A DNA stretch of 64,000 nt from JAEXOD01 sp963667875 (lineage in GTDB: Bacteria > Bacteroidota > Ignavibacteria > Ignavibacteriales > Melioribacteraceae). The stretch is from contig CAXXGC010000002.1 of assembly GCA_963667875.2 (NCBI GenBank), positions 310,001 to 374,000 of the forward strand. The letters are read 5' to 3'. Both the position numbers and the translations under genes were made by a program. Positions 8,786-18,391 of this stretch are shown here, piece after piece (positions within the stretch are counted from its first letter, which is position 1; each line of letters opens with the position of its first letter). The notes under the pieces are model-generated. The model worked only from the letters and a program-made list of their open reading frames with translations, was not told the DNA's origin and ran no database searches.

Positions 8786-10786
8786 TTACTCCATTTTAAT
8801 AAATATTTTTGAAAAGGTCTTGCCAAGTATCTCAAGATCTAACCAAATATTTTGATTTTTGGCATAAAAAAGATTTAGTTTGTCAATTTCCTTAAAATCA
8901 GTTTTATCTAGTAATTCTGTAAACCATAAACCTGTTAATCCAGGTTTTCCTAAAAACAAACCTGAATACATGCTATTATTAATTGGTCCAACAAAACTTT
9001 TTTTACCCAAAACCACTTTAGGAACTTCCAGAATGAAGGAATTAAACTCGGTTTTTTTACCTGTAATTTTAAACAGTAAATATAAAAACGGAAATATAAA
9101 AAATAATATTGATATACCTAACACAAAATCGAATATCGATTTAGTAATTTTATGCAACTGCGAAGAAATATTGTAATTCACTTTTAATAGCGGTATATCT
9201 TCCAGCACAGTAATTGATGATTTTCCAACAAGATAATCTTGTTCCTGGCCTGAAACTAAAAAATCAACATTTATATTTTGACATTGTGAAACTACATTAA
9301 ATATTTGTTCAAAACTTATATCTTCTGAAGAAAATATCACTTTTTCAATTTTATTTTCTATAATAGTTTTTTTTATATTTTCAATAGATGCAATAATATT
9401 AAATCCTTCCTTACTTAATCCAATTTCTTTAGCGGATAATCCTACATAACCTACAACAATATTAAGCAGCAATAAATTCGATTTTAGTTTATTGCCTAAC
9501 AAAACAGCTTTATTACCTGTTCCAACTATAATAGTTCTTGTTTTACTTCGGTTGTTTCCAATTCCTATTTTAAAAAACACTTTAAGTATTATTCTCCAAA
9601 CCGGAAAGGAGATCATCGAAATTATAAATGTAAGAAGTACAACTGCTCTGCTGAATGCATATTGTTTAAAAAAGAACGTCATTGATGTAATAACAAACAA
9701 ACCTGAAATTAATCCAAGCCAACTTCGCAATATAAGTAATGAATTTTTTTTATATGCCCCCGATAAGGATGATATAAAAACTTGAATTATTGCGGGTACA
9801 AAATAAATAACCGGCTTATATTCTGCAGGAAAACCACGCCAATGCTGATTTCGATATAAATATTCCGCAAAATAAACACCCAGCGAATAAAAGGAAATAT
9901 CCACAATTATTGCTAATAAGACTGCTTTATAAATATTTGTAAAAGTGACAAGTTTTCGCAAGTAGATTGCTGTTCGCAAAATAAATTGAACAATTAACGA
10001 TGAAGACATATGTTTTTTTACAAAAATCTGCATTGCATCGTAAAACATTTTTGTTTCATCAATTGAACTTCGTTTTGTACTTTCACCTTTATAATGAATT
10101 ATTTCTGTAGTATGCACATAATAAACTTTATAACCCGATTTTTGAACTCTATAACACAAATCAAGATCTTCGCCGTACATAAAAAAGGTAGTATCAAATC
10201 CTCCTATTTTTTTATATACTTCATGCCTTAATATCATAAAAGCACCGGAAATTGCATCAACTTCATAGGTTTCATTTTCATTCAAATAAGTAAGATTATA
10301 ATTTGCAAACCACTTACTTTTTGGAAATAACGAACTTAAGCCGGTTACTTTTGTAAACGAGGTCCACGGACCGGGAAAACCCCGGCGGCATGCAAGTTGT
10401 AATGTACCATTCGGATTTAGCACTTTACAACCAGCCATGCCCGCGTTAGGGGTTTTATCAAAAAATTCCAACAATTTGGTAAAAGTATTTTCTTTTACTA
10501 TTGTATCCGGATTAATCAAACAAAAATATTTTCCATTGGCAATTTCCATCCCCTGGTTATTAGCACTGCCAAAACCAACATTTTTATTATTTGCTATTAA
10601 TTTAACATCAGGGAATTTTTCACCAATTAGTTCTACACTTCCATCCTGTGAAGCATTATCTATAATAATAATTTCATAAGATAAAGTGGAGAGTGCTTTT
10701 TTAAGTGAAGATAACAGATTTAGAACAAATTCCTTAACATTATAATTTACAATAATAATAGATATATCAAGTTTATCTTGACTCAC
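8786..10786 (-). CDS. GT2 glycosyltransferase fused to a degenerate polyprenyl glycosylphosphotransferase module
   Basis: A two-part protein of about 666 residues. The N-terminal 250 residues are a GT2 rhamnosyltransferase-like domain (SIIIVNYN, IIDNASQDGS, NKNVGFGSANNQG, INPDT, GEDLDLCYR). Then come about four membrane helices (about 285-405), a Rossmann-like segment starting TRTIIVGTGNKA, and a tail matching the end of WcaJ-type phosphoglycosyltransferases (VGPI..., KPGLTGLWF). The core is gone: there is no KFRSM-type motif, and the DEIPQ dyad reads LEVPK. I take GTG at 10786, which overlaps the upstream TGA in GTGA; a TTG at 10825 would add 13 residues. The GT2 half looks active; the transferase half is probably structural or dead. 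Confidence 0.85.
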   Translation of the reverse strand: MSQDKLDISIIIVNYNVKEFVLNLLSSLKKALSTLSYEIIIIDNASQDGSVELIGEKFPDVKLIANNKNVGFGSANNQGMEIANGKYFCLINPDTIVKENTFTKLLEFFDKTPNAGMAGCKVLNPNGTLQLACRRGFPGPWTSFTKVTGLSSLFPKSKWFANYNLTYLNENETYEVDAISGAFMILRHEVYKKIGGFDTTFFMYGEDLDLCYRVQKSGYKVYYVHTTEIIHYKGESTKRSSIDETKMFYDAMQIFVKKHMSSSLIVQFILRTAIYLRKLVTFTNIYKAVLLAIIVDISFYSLGVYFAEYLYRNQHWRGFPAEYKPVIYFVPAIIQVFISSLSGAYKKNSLLILRSWLGLISGLFVITSMTFFFKQYAFSRAVVLLTFIISMISFPVWRIILKVFFKIGIGNNRSKTRTIIVGTGNKAVLLGNKLKSNLLLLNIVVGYVGLSAKEIGLSKEGFNIIASIENIKKTIIENKIEKVIFSSEDISFEQIFNVVSQCQNINVDFLVSGQEQDYLVGKSSITVLEDIPLLKVNYNISSQLHKITKSIFDFVLGISILFFIFPFLYLLFKITGKKTEFNSFILEVPKVVLGKKSFVGPINNSMYSGLFLGKPGLTGLWFTELLDKTDFKEIDKLNLFYAKNQNIWLDLEILGKTFSKIFIKME

Positions 10787-11502
10787 TTTAGAATTCCGAG
10801 CATATGAAAAAATCTTAATTTCCAAACCATATAAACCGCTTCAAAAATAATTTTTCTATTCATCTTGGATTTGCCTTGAACACGATCTGTAAATATTATA
10901 GGAACTTCACCTAACTTAAATCCTTTTTTCCATGCTTTAAAGTTCATCTCAATTTGAAAGGAATAACCATTCGATTTTATTTTAGATAAATCAATAGATT
11001 TAAGTACATCACGTTTAAAACACTTAAAACCGCCTGTACAATCATGTATTGGTAAACCAGTTATAAATCGCGAATAATAATTTGCAAAATAACTTAACAA
11101 TAAACGTCTCATAGGCCAATTAATAACATTTACACCGGTTTTATATCTTGACCCAATTATCAAATCGTATTCATTAAGTTTTTTCATAAATTTTTCTATA
11201 TCTTTAGGATCATGCGAAAAATCCGCATCCATTTGTACAGCATAATCATATCCATTTTCAAGCATATATTTAAATCCGGCAACATAGGCTGTTCCTAATC
11301 CCATCTTTTTTTCACGCCATAAAAGATGAATTCTTTTATCTTGGTCACCCATTTTTTTTACAAAATCAGATGTTCCATCAGGTGAATTATCATCAACAAT
11401 TAAAATATTTGAATTGGGATATAATTCTAAAAGTTCATGAATCAAATTTTTAATATTATCCATTTCGTTATAAGTAGGGATAATTATCAATGTCTTATTC
11501 AT
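10783..11502 (-). CDS. polyprenol monophosphomannose synthase (DPM1-like GT2)
   Basis: Glycosyltransferase of 239 residues close to dolichol/polyprenol-phosphate mannosyltransferases, which move mannose from GDP-mannose to a polyprenyl phosphate as donor for periplasmic mannosylation. Motifs: LIIIPTYNEMDNIKNLI, VDDNSPDGTSD, LGTAYVAGF, the metal-binding MDADFSHDP, and DCTGGFKCFKR. It lacks the C-terminal membrane helices of some relatives, so it should be cytoplasmic and membrane-associated. Its TGA stop overlaps the GTG start of the next gene by 4 bp, pointing to translational coupling. Sugar identity (mannose versus glucose) is inferred from family. Confidence 0.88.
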   Translation of the reverse strand: MNKTLIIIPTYNEMDNIKNLIHELLELYPNSNILIVDDNSPDGTSDFVKKMGDQDKRIHLLWREKKMGLGTAYVAGFKYMLENGYDYAVQMDADFSHDPKDIEKFMKKLNEYDLIIGSRYKTGVNVINWPMRRLLLSYFANYYSRFITGLPIHDCTGGFKCFKRDVLKSIDLSKIKSNGYSFQIEMNFKAWKKGFKLGEVPIIFTDRVQGKSKMNRKIIFEAVYMVWKLRFFHMLGILK

Positions 11503-11530
11503 CTTTTTTCCTTTAAATTAAGCGAGATTA

Positions 11531-12931
11531 TTAATAGTGTCCTTTTCCAAAAAGCACAACAAAAACTGTTCTGAAAATTATTTTAAAATCCATACGTAAT
11601 GACATATTTTCAATATAAAACAGGTCATATTTTAATTTCATTTTTACATCTTCAATCGTTTCATCATATTTATGTTTTACTTGAGCCCATCCTGTTAAAC
11701 CGGGCCTAACTGCAAGTCTTCTTTTGTATAATGGAATTTCTTTTGAAAGCTTTTCAACAAAAAAAGGTCTTTCCGGACGGGGTCCAACTAAACTCATTTC
11801 TCCACGTAAAATATTTATCACCTGCGGAATTTCGTCAATTCTAACTTTTCTTATAAACTTTCCAACTTTAGTAATTCTTGAATCACCTTTAGTTGACCAC
11901 ATTGGACCGGTTCCTTTTTCCGCATCCTGCACCATTGAACGAAATTTATACACTTTAAATGGCTTTCCATTTAAGCCGCTTCGTTCCTGTTTATAAAAAA
12001 TAGGACCTTTACTTTCCATCTTAATTGCTATTGAAATTATTATAGTGATAGGTAATGAAATTAAAAATATTAATATTGCAAAAGTGTAGTCTATTATTCT
12101 TTTCACCTTCATCTCCCATTCAGGCATCAATTGCGGCATAATGTTTATTAAAGGAAATCCATATATTTGAGCAGTTCTAGCCTGACCACTAATAATTTCA
12201 TACAAATCCGGAACAATTTTTAGGAATACACTGGTGTCTTGGCATCTGTTTATAATATCAATAACCACATCTTCTTGATGTTTATCCAATGAAATAATAA
12301 CCTCTTTAACCTTATATTCGTTAATATAATCCTGCAAATTATCAATTGTACCAATTACTTTAATATTTTTATATTCTTTGTTGATATTTTCCGGCTTAAC
12401 CGCAACATAAGCAACAATATCTAATCCGAGACCTTTATGTTCTGTGATAATATCATGAATTTCATTTGATTTTGTATTAAAACCTATTAATAGCGCATTT
12501 CTTCTTCCAAATCCACGGATTATTAACCGCCGTTGAAAACTGCGTACAAAAAGCCGTCCGGCTCCGGTAAAAGTTAAAAACAAACCCCAATACACAAATA
12601 TCAAAAATCTATTTGATGAAGAAACATTATGCGTAAAATCATCGTACAAAATCAAAAAGAATAATATAAATATTCCTATTAACGAAGCTTTAAACAATTT
12701 AGAAAGTTCATCGATCCGAGAGGTTGCAAACCAGGTTCTATACATCCCAATAAAAAAGAACAATACAAACCAATATATGTATATAACCAACGATAATAAA
12801 ATATATTCCGGCTGCGAGATTAACATCCACAAACTAAATTCAGATCGATAAAGAATAAATGTTAATAATGTCAAATTTATTGCAAAAAAATCGACAGCAA
12901 ATAATAATATTTTTTCAAATTTTTGATTCAA
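11531..12931 (-). CDS. polyprenyl-phosphate glycosylphosphotransferase (initiating sugar transferase)
   Basis: Starts repeat-unit assembly by transferring a sugar-1-phosphate from a nucleotide sugar to undecaprenyl phosphate. 466 residues: four or five N-terminal membrane helices, a Rossmann-like CoA-binding segment (RNALLIGFNTK), then the complete catalytic Bac_transf domain from about residue 270 (KRIIDYTFAILIF, GPIFYKQERSG, VYKFRSM, the DE dyad in RVDEIPQVIN, MSLVGPRPE, RPGLTGWAQV). It resembles the WbaP/WcaJ (EPS polyprenyl transferase) class. It is the intact counterpart of the degenerate module in the neighbouring fusion gene. 28 bp separate it from the DPM1-like gene. Confidence 0.93.
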   Translation of the reverse strand: MNQKFEKILLFAVDFFAINLTLLTFILYRSEFSLWMLISQPEYILLSLVIYIYWFVLFFFIGMYRTWFATSRIDELSKLFKASLIGIFILFFLILYDDFTHNVSSSNRFLIFVYWGLFLTFTGAGRLFVRSFQRRLIIRGFGRRNALLIGFNTKSNEIHDIITEHKGLGLDIVAYVAVKPENINKEYKNIKVIGTIDNLQDYINEYKVKEVIISLDKHQEDVVIDIINRCQDTSVFLKIVPDLYEIISGQARTAQIYGFPLINIMPQLMPEWEMKVKRIIDYTFAILIFLISLPITIIISIAIKMESKGPIFYKQERSGLNGKPFKVYKFRSMVQDAEKGTGPMWSTKGDSRITKVGKFIRKVRIDEIPQVINILRGEMSLVGPRPERPFFVEKLSKEIPLYKRRLAVRPGLTGWAQVKHKYDETIEDVKMKLKYDLFYIENMSLRMDFKIIFRTVFVVLFGKGHY

Positions 12932-12939
12932 TTTATACC

Positions 12940-14142
12940 TTAACTCTTTAACACAATTTTTTCTAATTTTTCAACAATAAATTCTCCAATAGCAAGAGAA
13001 CTTGTTGCAGCTGGTGAAGGGGCGTTACAAACGTGAATGATATTTTTATTTTCAATAAAATAAAAATCATCCAACAAATTCCCGTTATCATCACAAGCCT
13101 GTGCACGTACACCGGAACCGCCATTTATTAAATCGGCACCATTTATCTTGGGTACTAACTTTTGTAAAGATTTTACAAAAGAACGTTTATTAAAAGAGCG
13201 ATAGAACTCCAAAAATCCATATATCCAATACTTATAAACAACTTTTCTAAAACCTTTCCATACAAAGATATTAAAAGTATCTTTAAAACTAAAGTCAGTT
13301 TTTCTGTATCCTTCCTTTTTTAATGCTAAAACTGCATTTGGACCGGCTTCCATTTCTCCGGTAATTTTGCGTGTAAAATGAACACCTAAAAACGGAAATA
13401 AGGGATCCGGAACAGGATATATTAAATTTTTAATAATTCCTTTTTTGTTTTCCAACAGTGAATAATATTCACCTCTAAAGGGGATAATCCTAAAATTCAC
13501 CTTTTTATTGGTAATTTCTGCAATTTTATCGGAATATAATCCACAGCAGGTTATTAAAAATTTAGTACTATAAGTTAAAATTTTATTTGAAACAGTAATG
13601 AAATTATCGGAATTGGTTATATCAGTAATTTCACAGTTAAAAACAAATTTCCCGTTTCCATTTTCAATTATTTCCTTAAATTTTGCAGAAACTTCTTTAT
13701 AGTCAATTATTCCTGTTTGGGGAACATAAATTCCTTTTTCACCGCTAACATTTGGTTCAATTTTATTTAATTCTTTTTTGTCAATAATTTTTATACCTTC
13801 AAGGCCATTTTCTACGCCTCTATTGTACAAAGATTGTAAGGATTTTATTTCTTTTTCATTGCAAGCAACAATCAATTTACCGCATATATCATACTTAATA
13901 TTATGTTTGTTGCAAAATTCAACAAGCATTTTATAACCTTTAATACAATTTACAGCTTTTAAGCTATTCGGTTTGTAATATATTCCCGAATGTATTACTC
14001 CGCTATTATTGCCGGTTTGATGTTTAGCAATTTTATCTTCTTTATCTATTATTAATAGTTTGCTATTTGGAAATTTTTCTAAAAGTTTAACTCCGGTAGC
14101 TAATCCAACTATTCCCGCACCAATGATAATAAAATCATACAT
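12940..14142 (-). CDS. lhgO: L-2-hydroxyglutarate oxidase (LhgO-like FAD oxidoreductase)
   Basis: FAD-dependent oxidase/dehydrogenase of the DAO superfamily, 400 residues. The N-terminal dinucleotide-binding motif is FIIIGAGIVGLATG, followed by the LhgO-typical HQTGNNSGVIHSGIYY and SLKAVNCIKG. The middle has RIIPFRGEYYSL and YPVPDPLFPFLGVHFTR, and the C-terminus INGGSGVRAQACDDNG and HVCNAPSPAATSSLAIG. These match LhgO (formerly YgaF), which returns L-2-hydroxyglutarate to 2-oxoglutarate and feeds electrons to quinones. Finding it inside a glycan locus, 8 bp upstream of the sugar transferase, is odd; it may be a passenger or a relative acting on another 2-hydroxy acid. Confidence 0.88.
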   Translation of the reverse strand: MYDFIIIGAGIVGLATGVKLLEKFPNSKLLIIDKEDKIAKHQTGNNSGVIHSGIYYKPNSLKAVNCIKGYKMLVEFCNKHNIKYDICGKLIVACNEKEIKSLQSLYNRGVENGLEGIKIIDKKELNKIEPNVSGEKGIYVPQTGIIDYKEVSAKFKEIIENGNGKFVFNCEITDITNSDNFITVSNKILTYSTKFLITCCGLYSDKIAEITNKKVNFRIIPFRGEYYSLLENKKGIIKNLIYPVPDPLFPFLGVHFTRKITGEMEAGPNAVLALKKEGYRKTDFSFKDTFNIFVWKGFRKVVYKYWIYGFLEFYRSFNKRSFVKSLQKLVPKINGADLINGGSGVRAQACDDNGNLLDDFYFIENKNIIHVCNAPSPAATSSLAIGEFIVEKLEKIVLKS

Positions 14143-14154
14143 AATAAATATCTC

Positions 14155-15318
14155 TTATCTTTTTGTAGATTCCCAAATTACCGTATGCCGTTTATTAATA
14201 AATTTTATAAACCCTAATACAATTGCAATATTTGCCATAATAAAAAAATATGGAAGTGAAAACAAAAAAAATCGGATTTTTAGTTTTGAAAGCAAAGAAC
14301 CTAACAGAGCTAGAATATAAAACATACTTTGCATTAACAAAGAAATATTAATTAAACTATTATAATCAAAAAGAAATAAATTTATTATATAAAGTAAAAT
14401 CAAGTTAAATGGTAAAAACCAACGCGATATCTTATGAGAAAAAAAAGCATATGATATTAATAGTCCCCTTTTTAACAAACCGTTAATACATAAAACCATA
14501 GTTTGAAAATTTGTGGCAGAAAATCTAATTTTTCTTTTGAACTCAGTTGCTACGTCCTTACCCACCGATTCAATTGCAACTGAATCTTGAGCATAAATAA
14601 AATTATAGCCCTTGGTTATAACCGATAAAGAGATAAACAAATCATCAGTAACTGCTTTTTTGATTGGTATTTCAACAAATAAATTTTTCCTAATTGCAAA
14701 GATACCGCCATTAGCGGCAAATAATAAGCCGGTTTTACTTTCAGATTCTTTAATAAAAGTCTCGTAAACCCAGTATTTTTTTTCTTCTACGCTTTCATTT
14801 TTATCAAGTTCATCGTCAGTTAAAATTAATTTTCCGCAAACTCCGCCAATTTTTTCATCATTAAAATTTACAACCAAATTTTTCAAAGCGTCTTTTTTAA
14901 AAACTGTATTTGCATCTGTAAATACAACAATATCATATTTGGCAAATTTGATCAAATCGTTTAAAATTGTAGCTTTTCCTCTTCTTTCATTAAACAATTG
15001 AATTGTAAGCCAAGGATATTCTTTAACTTTTTCAGTTAAAATTGCGTTGGTTTGGTCGCTCGATTTATCAGAACCAACTATCACTTCAATTAATGAATGA
15101 TCATAATCCAAATCATCAATATTTTTTAACCGTTCAGCTATTACCTTTTCTTCATTAAACGCAGCTATTAATATTGATACCCTAGGAGCAAAATTGTGTA
15201 TTTTATTTTTATTAGTAAAAAAAAGACTGACAAACCAAATAACAACCGGATAAATAACAAAGCTGTTAATTGGTAAAAATAAAAGGATACAAAATAAAAG
15301 AAATAGAATGTCCATCAT
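14155..15318 (-). CDS. membrane GT2 glycosyltransferase
   Basis: 387-residue glycosyltransferase with an N-terminal membrane helix (LFLLFCILLFLPINSFVIYPVV), a GT2 catalytic domain (VSILIAAFNEEKVI, GSDKSSDQT, the metal-binding FTDANTVF at the DxD position, GVCGKLIL, ANGGIFAIR, TDDLFIS) and three or four C-terminal helices. The arrangement resembles processive or cellulose-synthase-like family 2 enzymes (BcsA/IcaA/HAS type), but the QxxRW motif is not clear: the region reads KRKIRFSATNFQT. It probably adds a sugar to the lipid-linked repeat unit at the inner membrane. 12 bp separate it from the lhgO-like gene. Confidence 0.87.
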   Translation of the reverse strand: MMDILFLLFCILLFLPINSFVIYPVVIWFVSLFFTNKNKIHNFAPRVSILIAAFNEEKVIAERLKNIDDLDYDHSLIEVIVGSDKSSDQTNAILTEKVKEYPWLTIQLFNERRGKATILNDLIKFAKYDIVVFTDANTVFKKDALKNLVVNFNDEKIGGVCGKLILTDDELDKNESVEEKKYWVYETFIKESESKTGLLFAANGGIFAIRKNLFVEIPIKKAVTDDLFISLSVITKGYNFIYAQDSVAIESVGKDVATEFKRKIRFSATNFQTMVLCINGLLKRGLLISYAFFSHKISRWFLPFNLILLYIINLFLFDYNSLINISLLMQSMFYILALLGSLLSKLKIRFFLFSLPYFFIMANIAIVLGFIKFINKRHTVIWESTKR

Positions 15319-15364
15319 TTTAGTTTAATTTAAATTTTAATTGTTAAAAAATCCAAGTAATAAA

Positions 15365-16501
15365 TCAATTATTTTTTGTACTTTCATATAATATTATTTC
15401 ATTTGAAATATTTTCAGCAATAGATTTCCACGAATATTTTTCGGCGATGTTTCTTCTATGTAAATTAGCAGAGGGATTATTGGCTTTTACTGCTTTAGGT
15501 AACATATCAATAAATTCCTGCTCATCTTCAGCAACAAAAACATACTCGTTAAATTTTTTGACCGATGGAATATTTGTTGAAACAACTGGAAGCCCCAATG
15601 CAAAATATTCAAGCAGTTTTAACGGATTACACGATTTTGTTAAACCACTTATTGGAAATGGAATTATTCCCACATTAAATTTTTCCACAAATTTAGGTAA
15701 TTGAGTATAAGGAACCTCACCAATATATTTTAAATTGGCATATTCGCCAAAAACACTAATATCAAATGTAGTTCTACCAATTAGTAAAAAATCATACTCG
15801 GGATATTTTTTTACAGCTTTAAGTAGTAATTGTAAATTTACCCATTCTGGGCTTAACAATCCAAAAAAACCAATTACGGGTTTTCCATTCTTACATTCCA
15901 ATATTTTGAAATGCTGAATATCTACACCCTGTGGCAAATAAAAGATTTTGCCACTTCCCGGAATTCTAGTATTAACAAGGTGATCGGCAACAGCAAAACA
16001 GGTACTTATTTTAACTAACATCTCTTTTTCAAGACTATCAATTATTTTATAGGCGCCCTCAAATTGAGTATAATCATCCTGACAAATATAATGCGAAGAA
16101 CTTTCACCTAAATTATTTAACACATCTCCAATTATTGGTTGCGTAGTAATAATAATTGGTTTACCATAATTTAAGGATAAAAGTGTTCTCCTAATTATTT
16201 TTATTAAATTTTTTTGGTTTAATTTTCTAAAAAATGAAAAATTATGAAATGGATAGATAAACGGGTGTAAAACAACAACATTTTCTTCGAAATTACTATT
16301 CTCTTTTTTTTTGATAAAATTGGTTAATTTTTCAATTATTCTAAAAAAGTCATTAATTTTAAATTTAGGTTTTCGCAACCCAAGAGAACCAATCCAAACA
16401 AACTTATTATCAGGTAAAAACTGCTTCATAATATGTTGCAAAGTTGAAGGATATCTCCCCCAATCGTCACCAAAAACTACAAAAACTCTATTTTTAATCA
16501 T
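15365..16501 (-). CDS. GT4-type glycosyltransferase (GT-B fold)
   Basis: 378 residues, GT-B fold glycosyltransferase of family 4 or a close relative. The C-terminal nucleotide-sugar-binding half shows VIGFFGLLSPEWVNL, the strand YDFLLIGRT and the ring LKLLEYFALGLPVVSTNIPSVKKF, which carries the conserved Glu of the family's E-x7-E region. The N-terminal acceptor half is less conserved and contains ICQDDYTQFEGA. No signal peptide or membrane segments, so it is cytoplasmic. It sits 6 bp after the epimerase gene, consistent with using or following its product. Confidence 0.85.
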   Translation of the reverse strand: MIKNRVFVVFGDDWGRYPSTLQHIMKQFLPDNKFVWIGSLGLRKPKFKINDFFRIIEKLTNFIKKKENSNFEENVVVLHPFIYPFHNFSFFRKLNQKNLIKIIRRTLLSLNYGKPIIITTQPIIGDVLNNLGESSSHYICQDDYTQFEGAYKIIDSLEKEMLVKISTCFAVADHLVNTRIPGSGKIFYLPQGVDIQHFKILECKNGKPVIGFFGLLSPEWVNLQLLLKAVKKYPEYDFLLIGRTTFDISVFGEYANLKYIGEVPYTQLPKFVEKFNVGIIPFPISGLTKSCNPLKLLEYFALGLPVVSTNIPSVKKFNEYVFVAEDEQEFIDMLPKAVKANNPSANLHRRNIAEKYSWKSIAENISNEIILYESTKNN

Positions 16502-16507
16502 TTTTAA

Positions 16508-17641
16508 TTATATTAATTTTACAATAATATTAGTAATTAACTCTGCGGAATTTCCAACTCCAAAAGGGTTGGGTAAAAAAAAGTAATCAAATTTTTCTAT
16601 TAATTTTTCTTCAATTTCGTTAAACTTTATTTTAATAAAATCTTTATCGTCTCCCACTAAAAAAGCATAACCAGCTTTAACCGCTTCCATACGTTCAGTA
16701 ACATCACGTAAAATAACAACTGGTTTTTTGAAAACATAACATTCTTCTTGAACCCCGCCGGAATCGGTCATAATAAACAAACATTTACTCATTAAATAAA
16801 CAAAATTTAAATAGTTTTGTGGAGAAATCAACTTAATATTATTTACTCCGGTTAATATTTCCTCAACGGGATTTTTAACATTAGGATTTAGATGAACCGG
16901 ATATATAAAACTATATTGTGGTTTTGATTCCGCAATTTCTTTAATTGTAAATAAAACCTTTCTAAATTTGTGTCCATATTTTTCCCTTCTGTGTAATGTA
17001 ATCAGTATACTAGGTTTGTCTTGAAAGTTTTCACCGAGTTCCTTTTTTAATTCATTTTCAACTTTTTTTCCTATTCCAGTGCTTTCCAAAATGTTTTTAA
17101 CTTTTAATAAAGCATCAATAACTGTATTTCCTGTAACATATACATTTTCTTTTGGAATCCCTTCTTGAACTAAATTATTTTTCGAATCTTCGGTTGGGGC
17201 AAAATTATAATTGCTAATAACTGAAATAAATCTTCTATTTGCTTCTTCCGGAAATGGACTATATTTATTATAACTTCTTAATCCGGCTTCAACATGAGCT
17301 ACTTTTATATGCATATAATAGGCTGCCAACGCCGAGATAAATGCCGTACTTGTATCACCTTGAACTATTAACAAATCCGGTTTTTGAAGCGAAAAAATTT
17401 CTTTAAGTTTTCCCAATGTATTAATTGATATATCGAACAAATCCTGATTTTGCTGCATTAAATCGAAATTAAAATCAACCGTAATATCAAAAATATCCAA
17501 TACTTGCTTAAGCATCTCTTTGTGCTGTCCGGTTGAACATACAATTGTTTCAAAATCTTTATTGTCTTTTAAAGAATTAATAATAGGAGCCAGCTTTATA
17601 GCTTCGGGTCTTGTGCCAAATATTACCATTATTTTTTTCAT
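16508..17641 (-). CDS. wecB: UDP-N-acetylglucosamine 2-epimerase (non-hydrolysing)
   Basis: Interconverts UDP-GlcNAc and UDP-ManNAc, giving an N-acetylmannosamine precursor. 377 residues from the ATG at 17641; a GTG at 17656 would add five residues but has no better ribosome site. Family motifs: KIMVIFGTRPEAIKLAPII, VQGDTSTAF, HVEAGLRSYN and PFPEEANRR (catalytic acids), the TLHRREKYG region, and TDSGGVQEECYVFKKPVVILRD with the conserved nucleotide-binding Ser-Gly-Gly. The usual partner UDP-ManNAc dehydrogenase (wecC) is absent from the window, so the product may be used as ManNAc directly. Confidence 0.94.
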   Translation of the reverse strand: MKKIMVIFGTRPEAIKLAPIINSLKDNKDFETIVCSTGQHKEMLKQVLDIFDITVDFNFDLMQQNQDLFDISINTLGKLKEIFSLQKPDLLIVQGDTSTAFISALAAYYMHIKVAHVEAGLRSYNKYSPFPEEANRRFISVISNYNFAPTEDSKNNLVQEGIPKENVYVTGNTVIDALLKVKNILESTGIGKKVENELKKELGENFQDKPSILITLHRREKYGHKFRKVLFTIKEIAESKPQYSFIYPVHLNPNVKNPVEEILTGVNNIKLISPQNYLNFVYLMSKCLFIMTDSGGVQEECYVFKKPVVILRDVTERMEAVKAGYAFLVGDDKDFIKIKFNEIEEKLIEKFDYFFLPNPFGVGNSAELITNIIVKLI

Positions 17642-18391
17642 AACTAAATTGACCACGAATTCTTAAAAAACAAATTATTTGTAAATAACTTATAAATATA
17701 CGGAAAAGAAATTTATTTTACACTCAAACCATCAAAATATCAGCTCCTGTTTCAACAGTAAATGCATTTTCTTTATTTTTATATATGATAATCTAAAATC
17801 CATATTTACAACTTCAATTTTCTAATATTTTTAGCTTTGTGTATCTATTTCGCGGTATTTTGGCCCACACAATACTTTTAGCTCAATAATTAATTTTTTA
17901 TAACTAATTATTGCTTTTTTAGACCATAAAATAAAGTGTATATCTTAAAAAATCATTATATCAGTCTTTTTAACATTTATTTATTTCATATACAATCTTC
18001 ACAGATTGAATATTTGTAAATCAATTAAATCAATTCTTCATTTATATTTTTAATATTATCCTTAAAATTTGTTCTACAGCCAAATTTCCATATTATAATT
18101 TAGAACAAACAATACTTTCAAAGTGAATTTTACTGGATTAACAATGCTGTTTTGTTTTAAGTAATTGGTTATAGTTTCCCTATTGCAATATTTCTCTATT
18201 GCCTTTGGTTTATATTCATCACTCAATCTATTTTTGATAACAGGAAGTTTTCTTTTATATTAACACATAATGTAGTACTGGGATGCATACACCCCTTATA
18301 TTACCCCTTTCACAAACAAAATATTTTTATATCATTACTTAATAAAAATTACATATTTTTAATTATTCTATTTGAGAAAAAAATGGTTATT
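17642..18391. other. 750-bp AT-rich gap inside the glycan locus
   Basis: No convincing intact gene on either strand. It holds an AT-only hairpin (CAATAATTA at 17884-17892 and TAATTATTG at 17905-17913, then a T run on the plus strand) and a 62-codon minus-strand open stretch listed separately. A break of this size in an otherwise close-packed locus suggests a lost gene. Confidence 0.5.
18074..18259 (-). pseudogene. possible C-terminal gene remnant
   Basis: A minus-strand open frame of about 61 sense codons preceded by a stop and without a start codon near its beginning. Its translation reads like a real protein C-terminus: ...RLSDEYKPKAIEKYCNRETI and then VLFVLNYNMEIWL before the stop. The last segment resembles the (L)W-x-LLxFExWL ending of asparagine-synthase-like proteins, which are common in polysaccharide loci. 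This is only a resemblance by eye; it could be chance in AT-rich sequence. Confidence 0.22.

Noticed and set aside
17884..17919. Hairpin followed by T residues on the plus strand as a terminator
   Set aside because: Stem is only A-T pairs apart from one C-G pair, and there is no plus-strand gene upstream to terminate.
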